Below are positions 32,956 to 41,687 of a stretch of DNA of 64,000 bases, in pieces. The stretch is taken from contig JAKLKQ010000019.1 of the NCBI GenBank assembly GCA_023150555.1, forward strand, positions 43,476 through 107,475, read 5' to 3'. A program made the translations under genes and the position numbers. The notes under the pieces are model-generated. The model made no database searches. It saw only the letters and a list, made by a program, of their open reading frames with translations, and was not told where the DNA came from. Each line of letters begins with the position of its first letter. Position 1 is the first letter of the stretch. This stretch comes from Planctomycetota bacterium (GTDB lineage Bacteria > Planctomycetota > SZUA-567 > H5-PLA8).

Positions 32956-34568
32956 ACGCACCCGGCGAGTCCCGCTTCGAAGTCCTGCTGCGCGACAGGC
33001 GATTGGGCGCGGCCCTAGTCCTTTATGCGGCGCTGGCGCTTTGCTGGCTGCAACTCCGGCCGCAGGGTGGTCTGCTGGAGCGCGACGGTTATTTTCACGC
33101 GCGGTACGCGCAGATGCTTCCGGAGTTCGGCCTGTCCCGCACCTTTGACTGGACGAAGGCCAGCACGTGGGATGGACGGTTCTGCGACAAGGAGTTCCTC
33201 TTTCACGGGCTTATGGTTCCTTTCACGCGGAACGCGGCCGAGCCAGTGAACGGCGCGCGGGTGTTCCTCGCGCTGCTCGATGCTGGAATCCTCGCGGCGC
33301 TGTACTTTGTATTGCGGCGCCAGAAGGTCCCGGGCGCGGCGCTGTTTCCGCTGCTGCTGCTGTGCCTGGGCGGGCCGGCGGTGCTGCGGCTGCTGCTGAT
33401 CCGATCGCACGTGCTGAGCATTCTGTTACTGGTGGCCGGCCTCGGCCTGATGATGGAGAAGCGCTGGAAGGCGCTGGCCGTGCTGGGCTTCGTTTTTTCG
33501 TGGAGCTACACGTTTCCGCTGGTGCTGGTGATGACGGCGGTGCCCTTCGCGGCGGGGCGATGGTTCGGCGGCGGCGGGCTGGATTGGAGATCGCCGCTGG
33601 CCGCGTTCGGTGGCGTGGCCGCGGGTCTGGCCGTGCACCCGTATTCACCGCATACGATGGAGCTTTTCCTGACGATCCTCGACATCGTGCGCGGCGGCCT
33701 CCAAGGCTCGGGCGCTTCGATGACGCTGGGCGCGGAGATCCATCCGCTGTCCACGCGCGATTTCCTGCTCGGCATGCCGATGTTCGTGGGGCTTTGGATG
33801 ACGATCGCCCTTTGCGGCTGGGGCCTGGGGAAACGGGTCGCGGCGGAGACGATGGGCGCGCTGTGCGCGGCGCTGTTCTGGTTAGGGATGAGCATGGTCT
33901 TCTTTCGCTTCGTCGAATATGGCGCGCCACTGGCTGCGCTCGCAGCGGGGATGGTATTTCGCGATGCATGGCCGGGCCTCCGCCTGCACCTGGCGTCGGT
34001 TCGGGCGCGTGCGGTGGCCGGCGGCCTTGCGGTTGCGCTCTTGGCCGCGCACCTCTGGGCAATGCACTATGCGGCCGAGGTTACCGCGGCCCTGGATCCG
34101 CCGCGTTACCGCGGCGCGGCGGCGTGGATGGCGCGCAACCTCGGCGAAGGCGAGACCGTCGTCAACCTGTGGTGGGACGACTTTCCGGACTTGTACTACG
34201 ACGGTGCCCGGCAGCGCTTTCTGTGGGGCATCGATCCGAACTTCACGCAGCGCTGGGACCCGGAGGTGGCCGGGAAACTGGAAGCGATGCGTGACCAGAA
34301 AACCCCGCTGGATGCCCGATGGCTTGCGGAAACCTTCCACTCGCGCGTCATGGTCCTGGCGCATTCGCTGGCTTTGCGCTATCCCGTGTTGACCACGGAC
34401 GCATGGAAGCCGGTGTACGTCGACGCCTCGGCCGTCGTTTTCGCGTTGACGGGGCCCGAAGGCCCGCCGGAGCGCATGCCCGCGGACGCACTCCGGATTG
34501 CTGACCCGGACCACGCCTTCCGGCCCACAGACCGGGCATTGACGGGCGATCCGAAAACGGAGAAGTAG
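32952..34568 (+). CDS. Polytopic GT-C / STT3-like membrane protein, copy 2
   Basis: 538 residues, starting within the stop of the preceding paralogue (4-bp ATGA overlap). The same landmarks appear: LERDGYFHARYAQML (Asp45 to Arg51), KASTWDGRFCDKEFLFHGLM, FSWSYTFPLVLVM, HPYSPHTMELF and NLWWDDFPDLYYDG, RFLWGIDPNFTQRWDP. A local tandem duplication is the simplest origin. The pair may act on different acceptors or as a heterodimer (inference). No signal peptide; the first helix is an anchor. Confidence 0.82.
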   Translation: MNAPGESRFEVLLRDRRLGAALVLYAALALCWLQLRPQGGLLERDGYFHARYAQMLPEFGLSRTFDWTKASTWDGRFCDKEFLFHGLMVPFTRNAAEPVNGARVFLALLDAGILAALYFVLRRQKVPGAALFPLLLLCLGGPAVLRLLLIRSHVLSILLLVAGLGLMMEKRWKALAVLGFVFSWSYTFPLVLVMTAVPFAAGRWFGGGGLDWRSPLAAFGGVAAGLAVHPYSPHTMELFLTILDIVRGGLQGSGASMTLGAEIHPLSTRDFLLGMPMFVGLWMTIALCGWGLGKRVAAETMGALCAALFWLGMSMVFFRFVEYGAPLAALAAGMVFRDAWPGLRLHLASVRARAVAGGLAVALLAAHLWAMHYAAEVTAALDPPRYRGAAAWMARNLGEGETVVNLWWDDFPDLYYDGARQRFLWGIDPNFTQRWDPEVAGKLEAMRDQKTPLDARWLAETFHSRVMVLAHSLALRYPVLTTDAWKPVYVDASAVVFALTGPEGPPERMPADALRIADPDHAFRPTDRALTGDPKTEK

Positions 34569-34575
34569 TCGACGC

Positions 34576-35673
34576 ATGCACGTGGCCTTGGACTGCTCCA
34601 GCGCGGCGCGCCCCGAAGCGACGGGTGTGGCGATGTACATCCGCCGCATGGTCGACGCCTTCGCGAAGGCCGGCGGCGACACGCGCTTCACGCTGGTGCA
34701 CCGCTGCAGCCGGTGGAAGCAGCGCGGCAGTTTCGTGCGCGCGCCGGGCGCCAACTTTTCTGAGAAGCTGATGCTCGAACCCCTGCATCCGGTCTTCGGG
34801 AAGAGCGTTGACGTCTTCCACGGGCTCGACGCGCGCCTGCCCGGGCCGTGGATGAAGGCGAAGCTCGTCGTCACGATCCATGACGTCTTCTCGGCGCTGC
34901 AATCGAAGGAGTTCGCGACGGAGGAGTTCCGGCGCATGAAGGCGGAGCGCTACCGCGACCTGGTCGAGCGCGCCGACCGCATCGTCGTCGTCAGCGAGGC
35001 CTGCAGGCGCGACGTGCTCGCGACGCTGGAGCCCGACCCGGCCAAGCTTCGCGTCGTATACGAATCCGGTGGCCCGGGTTTCGGGCCACAGGACGAGAGC
35101 AGGATCTCGGACGTACGCAAACGGTATGGCCTTTCTACGCCATACGTCGTCTATGTTGGCACCATCAACAAGCGCAAGAACGTCCCGGCAATGATCGCGG
35201 CCTTCGCCAAGGCGCGGAAGAAGAGCGGTAGCAACGCGGTTTTTGCCATCGCGGGGCGCGTGGGGTTCGGCGGCGACGAGATTCGTGCGGCGATCGAGAA
35301 GGCGGGCGCGGCGGATAGCGTCAAGCTGCTGGGCTACGTGCCCGACGAGGACGTCGCGCCGCTATACGGCGGCGCGCTGGGGATGCTCTTCGCCACGCTG
35401 TACGAGGGCTTCGGGATCCCGGTCGTCGAGGGCTTTGCGTGCGGCTGCCCGGTGCTTGGCGGGACCGAAGGCAGCGTGCCGGAGATCGCCGGCGGCGCGG
35501 CGTTGCTGGCCGATCCGAAGGACGAGGAACAAATCGCCGCGCAGATCGAGATTCTATTGAGCGACGAGGCGAAGCGCGCCGAGTTGAAGGCCAAGGGCCT
35601 GGAGCGCGCGAAGTTCTTCAGTTGGGAGAAGGCGGCGAAGGAGTGTTTGGAAATCTATAAAGAACTGCTTTAA
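34576..35673 (+). CDS. GT4-family glycosyltransferase
   Basis: 365 residues, 7 bp after the second GT-C-like gene. GT-B fold landmarks: N-terminal GVAMYIRRMVDAFAKAG, VVTIHDVF, IVVVSEACRRDVL; C-terminal YVVYVGTINKRKNVPAMIAA, VKLLGYVPDEDVAPLYGGA and YEGFGIPVVEGFACGCPVLG, the E-x7-E motif that holds the nucleotide-sugar. Predicted to add a sugar from NDP- or GDP-sugar on the cytosolic face, probably building the glycan moved by the neighbouring GT-C proteins. It is the last gene of the operon. Confidence 0.93.
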   Translation: MHVALDCSSAARPEATGVAMYIRRMVDAFAKAGGDTRFTLVHRCSRWKQRGSFVRAPGANFSEKLMLEPLHPVFGKSVDVFHGLDARLPGPWMKAKLVVTIHDVFSALQSKEFATEEFRRMKAERYRDLVERADRIVVVSEACRRDVLATLEPDPAKLRVVYESGGPGFGPQDESRISDVRKRYGLSTPYVVYVGTINKRKNVPAMIAAFAKARKKSGSNAVFAIAGRVGFGGDEIRAAIEKAGAADSVKLLGYVPDEDVAPLYGGALGMLFATLYEGFGIPVVEGFACGCPVLGGTEGSVPEIAGGAALLADPKDEEQIAAQIEILLSDEAKRAELKAKGLERAKFFSWEKAAKECLEIYKELL

Positions 35674-35746
35674 AGGAACGTTTCTTGTTTCGCGTCCCTG
35701 GTATCTGGTTAAGCCTTCGCCTTGTTATGCGGTTCGAAATCTAATC

Positions 35747-35775
35747 CTTTGTGCTCTCCGTGCCTCCGTGGTGGA
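35747..35775. repeat. Dispersed CACGGAG-type repeat, copy 4 (inverted)
   Basis: TTTGTGCTCTCCGTGCCTCC then GTGGTGGA between convergent genes; shares CTCCGTGCCTCCG with 5857-5890. Confidence 0.55.
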
Positions 35776-35785
35776 TCCGGCTGCA

Positions 35786-38239
35786 CTAAAGCATTGCGAG
35801 CGGGTCCACGTCTACGGTCGCTTCTGCGCCCTTGAGCTTCTCGAGCGTGCGGCCGGCGGGGCCGTCGAAGAGCGCCGCGAGCGTCTCGCCGTCGGGCGCC
35901 TTGACCAGCAGGTGCAGGCGGTGCAGCCCTTCGAGCATCGCGATGGGCGCGGGCGAGGGGCCCAGCACCTGGGCGTCCGTCCCCCGCAACTCGGCGCGCA
36001 GGGCCTCGGCCGCCGCTCTTCCCGCGGCCGTGAGCTTGCCGAGGTCCTTTCCGCGCAGGAGTACGCGCGCCAGTCGCGTGAACGGCGGGTAGCCGAAATC
36101 CTTGCGCACCTGCAGTTCGGCCTGCACGAAACCGTCGAAGTCGTGCCGCGCGGCGGCGCGGATGGCGGGGTCCTGCGGCAGGTGTGTCTGCACGATCACG
36201 CGCCCGCCCTTTTCGCCGCGGCCCGCGCGCCCGCTGACCTGCTCGATGAGCTGGAACGTGCGTTCGCGCGAACGGAAGTCGGGCATGTGCAGGGCGGTGT
36301 CGGCGAGGACGATGCCGACGAGCGTGACGTTGGGGAAGTCGAGGCCCTTGGCGATCATCTGGGTGCCGACGAGAATGTCGACGTGACCGCTGCGGAAGCC
36401 GCTGAGCGCCTCGAGGTAGGCTGCACGCTGCTGCATCGTGTCGCTGTCCATGCGCACGACGTTCGCTTCGGGGAACGCCGCGCGCACTTCCTGTTCCACG
36501 CGTTCGGTGCCGAGTCCCCAGAACTTCACGCCGGGCGCGCCGCAGGCGCTGCACGCGTTTTTCACCGGCTTCTCGAAGCCGCAGTAGTGGCAGCGCAGCA
36601 CGTCGCGGCTCTTGTGGCTGGTCAGCGTGATGTCGCAGCGTTCGCAGCGTTCGGTGTGCCCGCAGCGGATGCAGGTGATCACGGTCGCGAAGCCGCGGCG
36701 GTTGAGGAAGAGGATGGCCTGCTCGCGGAGGTCGAGCGTCTCGCGCAGGGCTTTGGTCAGCGAGCGCGAGAGGTAATTGAAGCGCTTGGTGTCGCGGTTT
36801 TCCTCGCGCATGTCCAGCACGCGCACGGGTGGCAGTTCCCGGCCCATGACGCGTTCGGGCAGCGCGAGCGGCGTCAGGCCGCGCTGTCGGGCGGCCCAGC
36901 AGGTTTCGAGGCTGGGCGTCGCCGAACCCAGCACCAGCACGGCGCCGGCGGCCTTGGCGCGCGCTTCGGCCACCGCGCGGGCGTGGTAGCGTGGCGCGCT
37001 GTCCTGCTTGAACGCGCCCTCGTGCTCCTCGTCGATTACGATGCAACCGAGGTGGTCGAGGGGCGCGAAGAGCGCCGAGCGCGCGCCGATGACGACGTCG
37101 ATCTTTCCCTCACGCGCCGCGCGCCAGGCTTCGGCGCGTTCCCCGCCGCTCAGGTGGCTGTGCAGCACGGCGACGCGTTCGCGTCCCAGGCGCGACTCGA
37201 AGCGCTGCGCCGTCTGCGGCGTCAGCGCGATCTCGGGGACGAGCACGATGCCCTGGCGCCCGGCGGCGCGCGCGGCGGCGAGCACGCGCAGGTAGACCTC
37301 GGTCTTGCCGCTGCCGGTGACGCCCTGCAGCAGGAATCCGCGGTATTCCTTCTTCTCGAGCGGCCCGGCGATGGCCGCCAGCGCCTCGGTCTGCGAGTCG
37401 GTGAGTTGCACCGGCTCTTCGTGCGGGCCGCCGCCGTACTGGTCGCCGATGGAGACGGCGGCTTCCTCGGTGAGCGCGATCCAGCCGTTCTTCGCCAGCG
37501 CCTTCAACGCGGACTCGGGGGCCTGCGCGTCGGCGAGCAGCTGCGCGGCCGGCAGCGGGGTCTCGGACGGCTGCGCAAGCATCGCGTGGAGCAGGCCGGC
37601 CTGGCGCGGCGCGCGTTTGGCGATGCCCGGCAACGCTTCGAGCACTTCCGCGCGAGGCTTGGCCAGCGCCGCAAGCCGCGCGCGCGCAGCGTGAGCTCCG
37701 CGCTTGACCCCGGCGGGTAGCATCGCGCCCAGCACCGCGCCCAGCGGCGCGGCGTACTGCCGCGCGATCCAGCGCGCGAGGTCCATCAGCGGCGGCGTCA
37801 GCAGGGAGCGCGCGGACTCCGCGCCATCGGCTTCGGGGTCGATGCGATCGAGAACCGCCTTCAGTTTCGCGGGATCGATGCCTTCTTCGGCGAGTGCATC
37901 GTGGGTTCGCGGGCCGAGGTAGTAGCCTTCGGCGGGGCGGCGCCCGAAAGGCACGCGCACGCGCGCGCCGGGCACCAGGCGTCCGCGCAGGCGGGGTTCG
38001 ACGAGGTAGGTGAAGGTGCCGCGCACGGCGTCCTCGACGGCGATTTCGGCCAGCTCGGCATCGGCCGGCAGGCGTGCGAGGATCTCGTCCTTCGAGAGTA
38101 CGGGTGCGGCGGGGCTGGGGTTCGGCTTCGCGGGCGATTTTTCGCGCGCGAGGTCCGACGCGGGCGCGGCGTGGGGCAGATCGAGGTCTCCGAAGAGACT
38201 GGGCGTGTGCGCCCCGGCGGGGTGACGTTTGCGGGCCAT
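35786..38239 (-). CDS. priA: Primosomal replication protein PriA (DNA helicase)
   Basis: 817 residues, usual length for PriA. An N-terminal 3'BD (VEDAVRGTFTYLVEPRLRGR, VPGARVRVPFGRR) is followed by Walker A (LQGVTGSGKTEVYL), Walker B (CIVIDEEHEG), VLGSATPSLE, and the zinc site: CIRCGHTERCERCD, LRCHYCG, CSACGAP (eight Cys). Helicase motif V/VI: GTQMIAKGLDFPNVTLV and QVSGRAGRGEKGG. It reloads the replisome at stalled forks. The gene stands alone, convergent with the glycosylation operon. Confidence 0.97.
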   Translation of the reverse strand: MARKRHPAGAHTPSLFGDLDLPHAAPASDLAREKSPAKPNPSPAAPVLSKDEILARLPADAELAEIAVEDAVRGTFTYLVEPRLRGRLVPGARVRVPFGRRPAEGYYLGPRTHDALAEEGIDPAKLKAVLDRIDPEADGAESARSLLTPPLMDLARWIARQYAAPLGAVLGAMLPAGVKRGAHAARARLAALAKPRAEVLEALPGIAKRAPRQAGLLHAMLAQPSETPLPAAQLLADAQAPESALKALAKNGWIALTEEAAVSIGDQYGGGPHEEPVQLTDSQTEALAAIAGPLEKKEYRGFLLQGVTGSGKTEVYLRVLAAARAAGRQGIVLVPEIALTPQTAQRFESRLGRERVAVLHSHLSGGERAEAWRAAREGKIDVVIGARSALFAPLDHLGCIVIDEEHEGAFKQDSAPRYHARAVAEARAKAAGAVLVLGSATPSLETCWAARQRGLTPLALPERVMGRELPPVRVLDMREENRDTKRFNYLSRSLTKALRETLDLREQAILFLNRRGFATVITCIRCGHTERCERCDITLTSHKSRDVLRCHYCGFEKPVKNACSACGAPGVKFWGLGTERVEQEVRAAFPEANVVRMDSDTMQQRAAYLEALSGFRSGHVDILVGTQMIAKGLDFPNVTLVGIVLADTALHMPDFRSRERTFQLIEQVSGRAGRGEKGGRVIVQTHLPQDPAIRAAARHDFDGFVQAELQVRKDFGYPPFTRLARVLLRGKDLGKLTAAGRAAAEALRAELRGTDAQVLGPSPAPIAMLEGLHRLHLLVKAPDGETLAALFDGPAGRTLEKLKGAEATVDVDPLAML

Positions 38240-38372
38240 GCGGGTTCGATCCTAATGCCCCGGCGCTTGCGTCACAACGGCGCGCGGCCGGTGGCGTGTG
38301 CTGCGGCGCTATGGTAGGCTGATCGGGTTCCGCCGCTTCGAGGGCGGAACGGTACTTCGACGAGGGCTCCGC

Positions 38373-39371
38373 GTGACTCGCTGGCTAACCCTGCTCCTTA
38401 CCTTTGCCTTGTGGCTGGGCGTGATGGCCTGGGTCTACCTCGGTTACGGGCCGAAGGTGGCCTCGGCGCCGACGGTCGCCAGCCAGGAAGCGCTGTCGTC
38501 GATCTTCGACGAGAACGCGTCGCATCAGGTGCGCTGGCGGATCTTCATGGACCCGACCAAGCTGGTCGGACCGGACCAAGGTCCGCTGAAGGGGCTGAAC
38601 CCGCGCCTGTCCGGCGGCCTGGACCACCAGAAGGAAGTCGCCCGGTGGTACGGCGCGGACGACGGCGAGATCGAGCTGGGTGTGATGGAAGTGACCATCC
38701 GCCACCGCGCCAATGACCTCACGCGCGTGGAACGCATCACGAAGCTGAACGTCGACGTGCCGCCGTACCTGATGCCGCTGCCCTTCAAGGACCTGGGCCA
38801 GGCGACCTTTGAGACGACGGAGCAGATCACGCGCGACATGGGTCTGGAGGACATATCCGCACATCTGAAAATGGGCAACGAGGTCGACGCGACGTTCAAG
38901 GGCTTTCGCGAGGACAACAACCTGCGCGTGAACATCTTCTTCGTCGACAACCAGATCGGATCGCGGCTGCTGCCGCTGCCCGAAGGCGGCGCGGCGATGC
39001 CGATGTCGAACGGAAGCCCCTTCTACTACCGGCCGAAGATCAAAGTGGGCGAGGTCTGGGAGATCCCGATGCTGGACCTGGCGACCGCGCCGACCCAGCC
39101 GGCGTTGCGCAGCATTCGCGCCGAATGCCTGGGCCAGAAGGAGATCCAGTATTTTGGCAAGCCCTCGTACGTCTACGAGGTCCGCGCGGGCGCGGAGGAA
39201 GACGACATGCGCGCGTTCTACTCGCCCGACGGCCGCGTACTGAAGGCGCATTGGAAGTTCTGCGACCTGCTGCCGGTCACGCTGGTTCTGGACCGGGACT
39301 GGCCGGCGGGCAAGGGCGGCGGCGCGGAGCTCCCCAAGATCGGGGAGCTTCCGGAGCAGGGCGGGTACTGA
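38373..39371 (+). CDS. Single-pass membrane protein of unknown function
   Basis: 332 residues if it starts at GTG 38373, supported by CGAGGG 6 nt upstream; an earlier in-frame GTG at 38298 has no such signal. One N-terminal helix (RWLTLLLTFALWLGVMAWVYLGYG) anchors a beta-rich periplasmic domain (ASHQVRWRIFMDP, EVTIRHRANDLTRVERITKL, FYYRPKIKVGEVWEIPMLDL, YVYEVRAGAEEDDMRAFYSP). I know no named family. It precedes an ABC ATPase by 46 bp, so the two may be co-transcribed, and the protein might be an accessory or partner (inference). Confidence 0.75.
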   Translation: MTRWLTLLLTFALWLGVMAWVYLGYGPKVASAPTVASQEALSSIFDENASHQVRWRIFMDPTKLVGPDQGPLKGLNPRLSGGLDHQKEVARWYGADDGEIELGVMEVTIRHRANDLTRVERITKLNVDVPPYLMPLPFKDLGQATFETTEQITRDMGLEDISAHLKMGNEVDATFKGFREDNNLRVNIFFVDNQIGSRLLPLPEGGAAMPMSNGSPFYYRPKIKVGEVWEIPMLDLATAPTQPALRSIRAECLGQKEIQYFGKPSYVYEVRAGAEEDDMRAFYSPDGRVLKAHWKFCDLLPVTLVLDRDWPAGKGGGAELPKIGELPEQGGY

Positions 39372-39417
39372 CAAAGGGTGTCCGAAAACGGGCCGCGGCG
39401 GCTACGAAACGGCGAGC

Positions 39418-40176
39418 ATGATCGACATACGCAACCTGACCAAGCGCTACGGCGAGAAGATCGCGGTGCGCGACCTGAGCCTGACGCTGCGGGAGGGCGA
39501 GATCTTCGCCTTTCTGGGCCCCAACGGCGCGGGCAAGACCACGACCATCAAGATCATCACCGGCCTGGTCAAGCCCACCAGCGGCACGGCCATCGTCGGC
39601 GGCCACGACATCGCCACCGACGGTCTGGCGGTGAAGGCGCTGATGAGTTACGTGCCCGACGAGCCGTATCTTTACGACAAACTCACGGCGCGCGAGTTCC
39701 TGCGCATGATCGGCGATCTGTACCGCATGCCGCCGGAGCGGCTGACCGATCGCATCGCGAAGATGATCAAGGCGTTCGAGCTCGAGTCCTTCGTCGACGA
39801 TTTGTGCGAGAGCTTTTCGCACGGCATGAAGCAGCGGGTGGTGATCGCCTCGGCGCTGCTGCACGAACCCCGCCTGCTGGTGATCGACGAGCCCATGGTC
39901 GGCCTGGACCCCAAGAGCGCGCGGACGCTGAAGGACCTGCTGGGCCGCCTGGCCCGCGAGGACCGCGTGACGATCTTCATGTCCACGCACACGCTCTCCG
40001 TGGCCGAGGAACTCGCCGACCGCATCGGCATCCTCAGCAAGGGGCAACTGGTCGCGCTGGGCACCTTGGAGGAACTGCGCGCGCTGCAGCAGAAGCGCGG
40101 CGTGCCGGGCCACCAGCGGCTGGAAGACCTCTTCCTGGACCTCACCGAAGCCAACGGCAACGGGTCGGGCGCCTGA
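39418..40176 (+). CDS. ABC transporter ATP-binding protein (ABC-2/CcmA-like)
   Basis: 252 residues. Walker A GPNGAGKTT (34-42), Q-loop region SYVPDEPYLYDKLTAREFL, a variant signature SFSHGMKQRV in place of LSGGQ, Walker B LLVIDEPMVGLDP, and switch His in FMSTHTLSVAEELADRIG. The SHGMKQ signature is usual for ABC-2 exporters. No permease gene is adjacent: the upstream gene has one helix only and the next is a DUF58 protein. The permease is probably encoded elsewhere. Confidence 0.94.
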   Translation: MIDIRNLTKRYGEKIAVRDLSLTLREGEIFAFLGPNGAGKTTTIKIITGLVKPTSGTAIVGGHDIATDGLAVKALMSYVPDEPYLYDKLTAREFLRMIGDLYRMPPERLTDRIAKMIKAFELESFVDDLCESFSHGMKQRVVIASALLHEPRLLVIDEPMVGLDPKSARTLKDLLGRLAREDRVTIFMSTHTLSVAEELADRIGILSKGQLVALGTLEELRALQQKRGVPGHQRLEDLFLDLTEANGNGSGA

Positions 40177-40313
40177 CTGGCAGACCGGAAACCTCCAAAA
40201 GCCACCGAGCGACCAGGAAGGCTTGAATCCGCGCTTGTGCGGCGCTGCCCGCACCGCGTGTCAAAAAGCTGTCAAAATGTCTGGAAGGGTGGAACGGTCC
40301 CTAATCTGGGGAT

Positions 40314-41687
40314 ATGGTTAGACCTATGGGCAGTCCAATCCGCTCCCATCCAGCCGAATTTCCTCAACCCAGAAGCAAGCCCAGGTGGGGCGGGATCTTC
40401 TGGTTTCAGGAGTCGCAGCTAAGCGGCACGAAGGCGACCACCGGCCATCCTTTCTTTCGCAGTGCGGCCGTGCGGCTGAGTTGGCGGTTCTACGCCCAGC
40501 GCCTCACACGTGCAGCCCGATGGCTGCTTCTGCCGTCTCTGGCCTTCGTCGGTTACAGCCTTTCTTCGCTGGAACTCCAAGCCTATCGCCCGATGGCGTA
40601 TTTCGCGGGCTTCTGGTTCGTTGCGTTGTGCGCAACGCTGCTATTCCGGCCCAAAGCGAAGCTGAACGCATTGCATGCCGAGAGAGCCAGCGCGGGATCG
40701 GTGCTCCCGGTCGAGATCGTTGTCGAGGAAACGGGCAGGTTGGGGAGCCTGGACCTGCGCGTGTTGCCGCATCGCCTGCCGCCGGGCATCGATGCCGAAC
40801 CGCCGGAGGGCGCGGACCTGCCGCCGCTGCGCCGCGGGGAGTCTGCCACGGCCCGACTGGGGCTCTACTGCGCGAAGCGCGGCGTGTATCGCCTGCTCGG
40901 ATTCAAGGTGGAGACGGATTATCCATTCGGACTCTTTCGAGCCTATACGTTCACGCCCCAGGAACGCACGCTGCTGGTATATCCGGCCTTCACGCGGCTG
41001 ACCCGGCTCGAACTGCCCAGCGGGCGGCTGTACCAGCCCGGCGGCGTCGCGCTGGCTTCGGCGCTGGGGGAATCCACCGAGTTCATCGGCAACCGGGAGT
41101 TCCGCGACGGCGACAATGTGCGGGACATAGACTGGCGCGCGTCGGCACGATTGGACAAGCTGATCGTGCGCGAGTACCGCGAAGAATACTTCGTGCGCGT
41201 CGCGCTGGTGCTGGATACGTTCGTGTCGAAGAAGGCGGCGCCCGCGCGGCGGGCGGACTTCGAGCGCGCCGTTTCGGTGTGCGCCGCCGTGGGCGATTAC
41301 CTGGCGCGGCAGGAGTACATCGTCGATCTCTTCGCCGCCGGCCCCAACCTGTATCACCTCACGGCCGGCCGAGGTCTGGCCTACCTAGACCAGATCCTCG
41401 ACATCCTCGCGTGCGTCGACGAAAGCGGCGAGGAGCCCTTCCGAACCATCGAGCCCGAGATAGCCGAGCACCTTTCGCAGATCAGCGCGCTGGTTTGCGT
41501 GTTCCTCGACTGGAACGAAGAGCGGCGGCGCTTCGTGTACAACCTGCGCGCGCAAGGCGTCGCCGTGAAGGTGGTGATCGTCCGTGATGCGCCGTGCGGC
41601 ATGGACCCGTCGGCGGAAGGCGGCAGTTCCGGCTACGTGCCGGTGCTTTCGGCGGCCGACGTCCAGCGCGGGGTCGCGGAACTATGA
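40314..41687 (+). CDS. DUF58 domain protein
   Basis: 457 residues. The N-terminus is uncertain; the hydrophobic pair LLLPSLAFVGYSLSSL and YFAGFWFVALCATLLF (about 65-105) anchors it. The DUF58 core is clear: TEFIGNREFRDGDNVRDIDW, then RASARLDKLIVREYREE, followed by a vWA-like fold (VALVLDTFVSKK). DUF58 proteins act with MoxR ATPases and transglutaminase-like membrane proteins in an envelope system of unknown detail. The stop overlaps the start of the transglutaminase gene (ATGA), confirming an operon. Confidence 0.9.
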   Translation: MVRPMGSPIRSHPAEFPQPRSKPRWGGIFWFQESQLSGTKATTGHPFFRSAAVRLSWRFYAQRLTRAARWLLLPSLAFVGYSLSSLELQAYRPMAYFAGFWFVALCATLLFRPKAKLNALHAERASAGSVLPVEIVVEETGRLGSLDLRVLPHRLPPGIDAEPPEGADLPPLRRGESATARLGLYCAKRGVYRLLGFKVETDYPFGLFRAYTFTPQERTLLVYPAFTRLTRLELPSGRLYQPGGVALASALGESTEFIGNREFRDGDNVRDIDWRASARLDKLIVREYREEYFVRVALVLDTFVSKKAAPARRADFERAVSVCAAVGDYLARQEYIVDLFAAGPNLYHLTAGRGLAYLDQILDILACVDESGEEPFRTIEPEIAEHLSQISALVCVFLDWNEERRRFVYNLRAQGVAVKVVIVRDAPCGMDPSAEGGSSGYVPVLSAADVQRGVAEL

